Assembly (NCBI GenBank): GCA_002368605.1
Contig: DFEB01000050.1
Span: 26,583-90,582, forward strand
Direction: 5' to 3'
DNA: 64,000 bases
Origin: Treponema sp. UBA3813
Lineage (GTDB): Bacteria > Spirochaetota > Spirochaetia > Treponematales > Treponemataceae
Part shown: positions 60,418 to 64,000 of the stretch, piece by piece
Numbering within the stretch: the stretch's first letter is position 1
Layout: each line of letters begins with the position of its first letter
Program-made: the position numbers and the translations under genes
The notes under the pieces: model-generated
What the model was told of the DNA's origin: nothing
The model's database searches: none
The model's input: the letters and a program-made list of their open reading frames with translations, nothing else

Positions 60418-62067
60418 TTAATCTCCCTCTCCAAATTCCGCCATTGCTCCGCTGCTCTTTCTCAGCCGAATCGCCTCAAGCAGATGCACTGTCTTAATCT
60501 GCTCGCTTCCGCTCATGTCCGCAATCGTGCGTGAAAGTTTCAGGATCGAACTCACCGCCCGCTGGGAAAAATCATTGTTAAAAATCGCCGTGTCGAGAAT
60601 CGTTTGCTCATCCCTTCCCAGTTTGCAGAAATCGAGGATTTCCTGAGGAGAAAGACAGGCATTTTTCTTTCCCTGCCGCTTCCGTTGAATCGCCGTAGCC
60701 ACAGCGATTTCTTTCCTAAGTTCCGATGTCGTGACCCTTTCTTTATCGCTTTTATCTATATATCTTTTAATTTTTCCGCAATCCTGACAATTTTCCTGTT
60801 CAGTGCAGGCCTCGCAGGGATGAATTTTCTCTGCAATGGCGGCTTCCTGAGCCTCATTCTCCACATTTACCCGTATATCGATTCTGTCTAGGAGAGGGGC
60901 AGAGAATTTCTTCCAATACTGAGCCACGGCTTTCGCGCTGCACATACAGACCCTGCTTTTTGAGCTGTAATTTCCGCAGGGGCAGGGATTCGTGGCGAGC
61001 AAAAGCTGAAATCTTGCGGGGTAGATTGTGGTGCGCCCCGCACGGCTGATTGAAATTGAGCCTGTCTCAATGGGAACTCGAAGCATTTGCAGGACAGAAG
61101 TGCGGAATTCTGCCGCCTCGTCTAAAAAGAGGACTCCGTTATGGGCGAGGGAAATTTCCCCAGGCCGGCAGTTGACGCCTCCGCCGCACACGCCTTCAAG
61201 GGTCGCGCTTTGGTGGGGCATTCTGAAGGGCGGAATTCTCATCAAGGGCTGGCTGGGACTTAAAAGACCTGCGATTGAGTGAATCCTCGTTATGCTCTGG
61301 GCTTCTTCCACTGTCAAAAGAGGCAGCAATTCCGAAAAGCGGCTGAGGGCAAGGGTCTTCCCGCAACCGGGCGCTCCGAATGCGAGAAGATTATGCCCGC
61401 CTGCCGCCGCAATCTGTAAGGCACGAATCAAATTTTTCTGATGAAGAATATCACTGAAATTAATGCCAGCCGTCTCTGGCGGAAAGAGAACTCCCTTGAC
61501 CTCAACGCAATCTTTAGGCACAAAGGCCTGAGTCGTATCGTCCGCTAGGGAAGTGAATAAATCCGGCTTTAAAAGCGCATCGTAGGCTTCCGTAAGGTTC
61601 ATGGCACCGAAGACTTTCATGCCTGCGACTTCCCTCGCTTCCGCCGCGTTAGATGCCGCCACTACGCATTTCGTGATTCCCGCCTGAAAAGCCGTGCTTG
61701 CCGCCGCATGAACTGCCTTAACCGGCCGGATTGTTCCTGAAAGCTCCAGCTCGCCCATCACAAGAACAGGCTCTTTGTCAAAATCCTTTTTTTCATCCTG
61801 AGCTGCAAGGACTGCCAGGGCCAGGGCAAGGTCAAAACCCGCCCCCTCTTTTTTTAAATCAGCGGGGGAGAGGGAAATCAGAACCCGCTCCATGGGAAAA
61901 TCAAATCCCGAATTGCGAATGGCGGACCTCATCCGTTCACGGGATTCTTTTACCGCATTGTCGGCCAGTCCCACGATGTCGATTGCCGGAATGCCCCGCC
62001 GTAAATCAACCTCAACTGTCACAAGCGAACCTTCATAACCAAATGGCGAAAATGAAAAAATTGTCAT
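60418..62067 (-). CDS. comM: YifB/ComM-family Mg-chelatase-like AAA ATPase
   Basis: This 549-residue protein has an N-terminal Lon-like ATP-independent fold (about residues 1-170, 'GIPAIDIVGLADNAVKESRERMRSAI'), a central AAA domain with Walker A 'FGAPGCGKTLAL' (near 235) and 'GVLFLDEAAEF' (near 312), and a Mg-chelatase C-terminal domain. A four-cysteine patch, 'CEACTEQENCQDC', lies near residue 425. ComM promotes branch migration during natural transformation in other bacteria; competence in this organism is untested. AGGAG precedes the ATG. Confidence 0.92.
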   Translation of the reverse strand: MTIFSFSPFGYEGSLVTVEVDLRRGIPAIDIVGLADNAVKESRERMRSAIRNSGFDFPMERVLISLSPADLKKEGAGFDLALALAVLAAQDEKKDFDKEPVLVMGELELSGTIRPVKAVHAAASTAFQAGITKCVVAASNAAEAREVAGMKVFGAMNLTEAYDALLKPDLFTSLADDTTQAFVPKDCVEVKGVLFPPETAGINFSDILHQKNLIRALQIAAAGGHNLLAFGAPGCGKTLALSRFSELLPLLTVEEAQSITRIHSIAGLLSPSQPLMRIPPFRMPHQSATLEGVCGGGVNCRPGEISLAHNGVLFLDEAAEFRTSVLQMLRVPIETGSISISRAGRTTIYPARFQLLLATNPCPCGNYSSKSRVCMCSAKAVAQYWKKFSAPLLDRIDIRVNVENEAQEAAIAEKIHPCEACTEQENCQDCGKIKRYIDKSDKERVTTSELRKEIAVATAIQRKRQGKKNACLSPQEILDFCKLGRDEQTILDTAIFNNDFSQRAVSSILKLSRTIADMSGSEQIKTVHLLEAIRLRKSSGAMAEFGEGD

Positions 62068-62259
62068 ATATTTCTCCTGTAATCACTTTTATATAGTGAA
62101 AAAAAATCAGTTTTCGGTAATGCAGAATGAAAATAAAAATAAAATTTGGAGATTTTGAAATTCCGTTGTATACTGAATTATGCGATGAAAATCGTATTTG
62201 CCTGTAAAAAAACTTCGTTGAAAGTTAATGGCAAAAATCTTTATTAAGGAGTATTTAAA

Positions 62260-62550
62260 ATGACTAAATCAGTTTCAGCCGTCGGCTTTGTACTTGAAGA
62301 AAAACAATCGGATATGATCGAGAAAAAACTTTCACGCATTTCATACGCAGAGGATTTAATCGTTGATTTAATTCTTCGCGTCAAGCATGATAAGGCATAT
62401 AATTTTGATTGTACCGTAAACTTTAAATGGGGTGCTCAGGCGCATGTCGCTTCGGAAGATTTTGACTTCGGAGCCTCACTTAACAAGCTTATGGATGTTC
62501 TCGATACAAAAGTCAAGAAAGAGAAAGACAAAATCCAAGAGAAAAAGTAG
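62260..62550 (+). CDS. hpf: Ribosome hibernation-promoting factor-like protein
   Basis: This 96-residue protein has the beta-alpha-beta-beta-beta-alpha pattern of HPF/RaiA proteins: 'EKKLSRISYAEDLIVDLILRV' followed by the strand 'YNFDCTVNFKWGAQAHVASED' and the helix 'LNKLMDVLDTKVKKEKDK'. HPF binds 70S ribosomes and stalls them in stationary phase. The short form lacks a dimerisation tail. TAAGGAG precedes the ATG, and the hprK gene that follows matches the common hpf-hprK neighbourhood. Confidence 0.75.
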   Translation: MTKSVSAVGFVLEEKQSDMIEKKLSRISYAEDLIVDLILRVKHDKAYNFDCTVNFKWGAQAHVASEDFDFGASLNKLMDVLDTKVKKEKDKIQEKK

Positions 62551-62588
62551 TACTGTTCAATTATTATAGAACTCTTTGAATAGTTTAT

Positions 62589-62620
62589 GCCCCGTGTTTT
62601 TTTCATGGGGCTTTTTTTTA
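62589..62620 (+). terminator. Terminator between hpf and hprK
   Basis: GCCCCGTG pairs with CATGGGGC (one G-T pair) around a seven-T loop, and eight T follow. This separates hpf from the hprK promoter just downstream. Confidence 0.8.
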
Positions 62621-62630
62621 CAGAAAACGC

Positions 62631-62659
62631 TTGCATTATTTGCTTACAAAATGTATAGT
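62631..62659 (+). promoter_or_regulatory. Promoter of hprK, six bases before the ATG
   Basis: TTGCAT (62631-62636), a 17-base spacer and TATAGT (62654-62659) are followed by six bases and the ATG at 62666. No Shine-Dalgarno site exists. The same geometry is seen at ptsI. Confidence 0.65.
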
Positions 62660-62665
62660 ATATAC

Positions 62666-63655
62666 ATGGCTGATAAAGTTTTTACAGTATTGGATTTGCT
62701 TGAACTAGAACTTCCAGAACACAGTCAGTTACATCTCAAATGTATTGGTGGTCGCACAAGTCTTGCCAATGTCATTTCCGTATCCGAAATAAATCGTCCG
62801 GGGCTTGCCCTTACGGGATTTTACGATTCGTTTGCAAATGGATGCGTGCAGTTGTTTGGAAGCGCAGAGGGCGCATATCTGAAAAAATTATACGCAGAAA
62901 ACAATATTCAGTCACTTACGCAAATGTTCCAGTACGGAATTCCATGCCTCATTTTTGTAAAAATGCTTGAGCCTCCAAAGGAATTCATTAAGCTGGCAGA
63001 GTCTTCGGGCTGTGCTGTTCTTCAAACAGAACTTGAGCTTACCGAGTTTACCATGCGTTTGAGCCGTGTTTTCGCAAATGTTTTTGCTCCTAAAAAAACA
63101 TTACACGGGGTTTTGGTCGAAGTCTATGGTATTGGCATTCTGCTTACCGGCCATTCTGGCGTCGGTAAATCGGAGTGTGCTCTTGAGCTGGTCGAACGCG
63201 GGCATCGTCTTGTCGCTGACGATATCGTAGAAATTCGCAGCGTAAATGGCAATTCCATTTTAGGTCAGGGGGCCAACACTCTTATTTCTCACCACATGGA
63301 AATTCGTGGTTTGGGAATCATCAATATTGCACAAATGTATGGAGTTGGTTCTATTCGAGAGCAAAAAGAAATCCAGCTTGTTATTCGTCTCGAAGAATGG
63401 GACAATTCAAAAGTATATGATCGAGTAGGTAATAACCTTGAGTCAGTTGACATGCTTGGTGTAAAAGTTCCTACAATCGAAATCCCTGTCAAACCTGGCC
63501 GTAACTTGCCAATCATCATTGAAGCCGCCGCCATGAATGAGCGCCTCAAGGCTCGCGGATACAACTCTGCACGGGATTTCAACCAAAACATTCTTAAATG
63601 GATTGAGACTGGCGAAGTCCAAAATGCCTACTACGGTATGGACGATTCTTACTAG
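62666..63655 (+). CDS. hprK: HPr kinase/phosphorylase
   Basis: This 329-residue enzyme phosphorylates or dephosphorylates HPr at a serine in response to metabolites, so it links carbon supply to regulation. Walker A 'TGHSGVGKSECALEL' is near residue 155, followed by 'VADDIVEIR', the signature 'EIRGLGIINIAQMYGVGSIR' near 210, and a C-terminal domain. The start at 62666 was chosen because it matches the family start and the promoter; a longer frame from 62576 adds 30 unlikely residues. ptsH, its substrate gene, follows by 43 bases. Confidence 0.95.
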   Translation: MADKVFTVLDLLELELPEHSQLHLKCIGGRTSLANVISVSEINRPGLALTGFYDSFANGCVQLFGSAEGAYLKKLYAENNIQSLTQMFQYGIPCLIFVKMLEPPKEFIKLAESSGCAVLQTELELTEFTMRLSRVFANVFAPKKTLHGVLVEVYGIGILLTGHSGVGKSECALELVERGHRLVADDIVEIRSVNGNSILGQGANTLISHHMEIRGLGIINIAQMYGVGSIREQKEIQLVIRLEEWDNSKVYDRVGNNLESVDMLGVKVPTIEIPVKPGRNLPIIIEAAAMNERLKARGYNSARDFNQNILKWIETGEVQNAYYGMDDSY

Positions 63656-63665
63656 CATACAGAAG

Positions 63666-63677
63666 CCGCATGTGCGG
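63666..63677 (+). other. Short hairpin between hprK and ptsH
   Basis: CCGCA pairs with TGCGG around two bases, and AATTTTAAAA follows. It may slow transcription or stabilise the message, giving unequal levels of kinase and HPr. It is weak as a terminator. Confidence 0.3.
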
Positions 63678-63698
63678 AATTTTAAAATAGGAGTTCTT

Positions 63699-63965
63699 AT
63701 GACAGAAAAATTTTTGACGGTTCTTAACCGAGCAGGAATCCACGCCCGACCAGCTGCCCTCATTGCGCAGACTGCAAACAAATTTTCAGCAGAAATCTCT
63801 CTCGAAAAAGATTCCGCTGTTGTAAATGCAAAATCTATTATGGGCGTAATTACAATGGCCGCAGGTTACAACACTCAGCTTACGCTCAAAGCGGATGGCC
63901 CGGACGAAAAAGAAGCTGTCGATGCAATCGTCCAGCTCTTCGAAAGTAAATTCGAAGAAGAATAA
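63699..63965 (+). CDS. ptsH: Phosphocarrier protein HPr
   Basis: This 88-residue protein has the catalytic His in 'RAGIHARPAALI' (near residue 16), which takes phosphate from enzyme I, and the regulatory Ser in 'AKSIMGVITMA' (near residue 47), which HprK modifies. Both are intact, so the carrier and the regulatory arm should work. TAGGAG precedes the ATG. Enzyme I lies far away at 18767. No enzyme II is adjacent. Confidence 0.97.
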   Translation: MTEKFLTVLNRAGIHARPAALIAQTANKFSAEISLEKDSAVVNAKSIMGVITMAAGYNTQLTLKADGPDEKEAVDAIVQLFESKFEEE

Positions 63966-63987
63966 TTCTAATTTATAGGAGCATATA

Positions 63988-64000
63988 ATGAAAGGTATTA
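63988..64000 (+). CDS. Start of an unidentified gene cut by the window edge
   Basis: A TAGGAG site and an ATG begin a frame (MKGI) that runs off the right end. It follows ptsH by 22 bases and is probably in the same operon. Too little is visible to name it. Confidence 0.4.

Overview
The window reads as chromosome of a host-associated spirochete, most likely a Treponema or close relative. The evidence is the protein repertoire: HprK, HPr and enzyme I with no sugar permease nearby, many small lipoproteins with short spirochete-type lipoboxes, a bacterial XPB helicase, a fused 2-hydroxyacyl-CoA dehydratase activator, an Rsm22-type methyltransferase, and several c-di-GMP and cAMP enzymes. The species cannot be fixed from the sequence alone. 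No complete insertion sequence, rRNA operon, CRISPR array or prophage was seen.

Layout. 1-411 is the 3' end of glutamate dehydrogenase. 600-9660 is an accessory stretch of mostly same-strand, small, secreted or membrane genes of unknown function. It holds an AAA ATPase between 20-bp direct repeats, a TPR-type XRE regulator followed by a tiny lipoprotein and a double-glycine-leader protein, two tandem paralogous membrane peptides with a G9 tract between them, a WG-repeat lipoprotein and a signal-peptide stub. 9670-13052 (minus) is an operon with a diguanylate cyclase, a degenerate HD-GYP protein and a solute-binding lipoprotein. 13188-23841 holds an acyl-CoA ligase, a giant beta-helix surface lipoprotein, ptsI, der, a MerR regulator and an Rsm22-like methyltransferase. 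24891-35729 (mostly minus) has a lone serine recombinase, a 1524-residue dehydratase activator, an adenylate cyclase with a coiled-coil partner, and a GAF-GGDEF protein. 35769-39660 has LrgB, LrgA, a PurF homologue without its N-terminal cysteine, and an outer-membrane protein. 39765-46685 holds a lipase-like protein, an ACT protein, aspS, a phosphohexomutase and a decaying sugar locus (IclR, YhcH, and remnants of a SIS isomerase and a FucU-like mutarotase). 46756-55582 has ApbE, an EAL phosphodiesterase, a dicarboxylate symporter and an XPB helicase operon. 55631-64000 has small regulators, recQ, tRNA-Leu, comM and the hpf-hprK-ptsH cluster.

Three patterns go beyond ordinary annotation. (1) At gdhA, aspS and tRNA-Leu the 3' end of the gene occurs twice, and the two copies are separated by a short GC-rich palindromic segment. 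(2) Canonical or extended -10 promoters lie only 6-9 nt before the start codon of ptsI, hprK and several other genes, none of which has a usable Shine-Dalgarno site. This suggests frequent leaderless transcripts. (3) A 28-bp palindromic repeat sits in frame in both recQ and the Rsm22-like gene, with a compensatory stem change between the two copies.

Enzyme I, HPr and HprK presumably form a regulatory phosphorelay. The GGDEF, EAL and HD proteins and the class III cyclase point to substantial second-messenger signalling.
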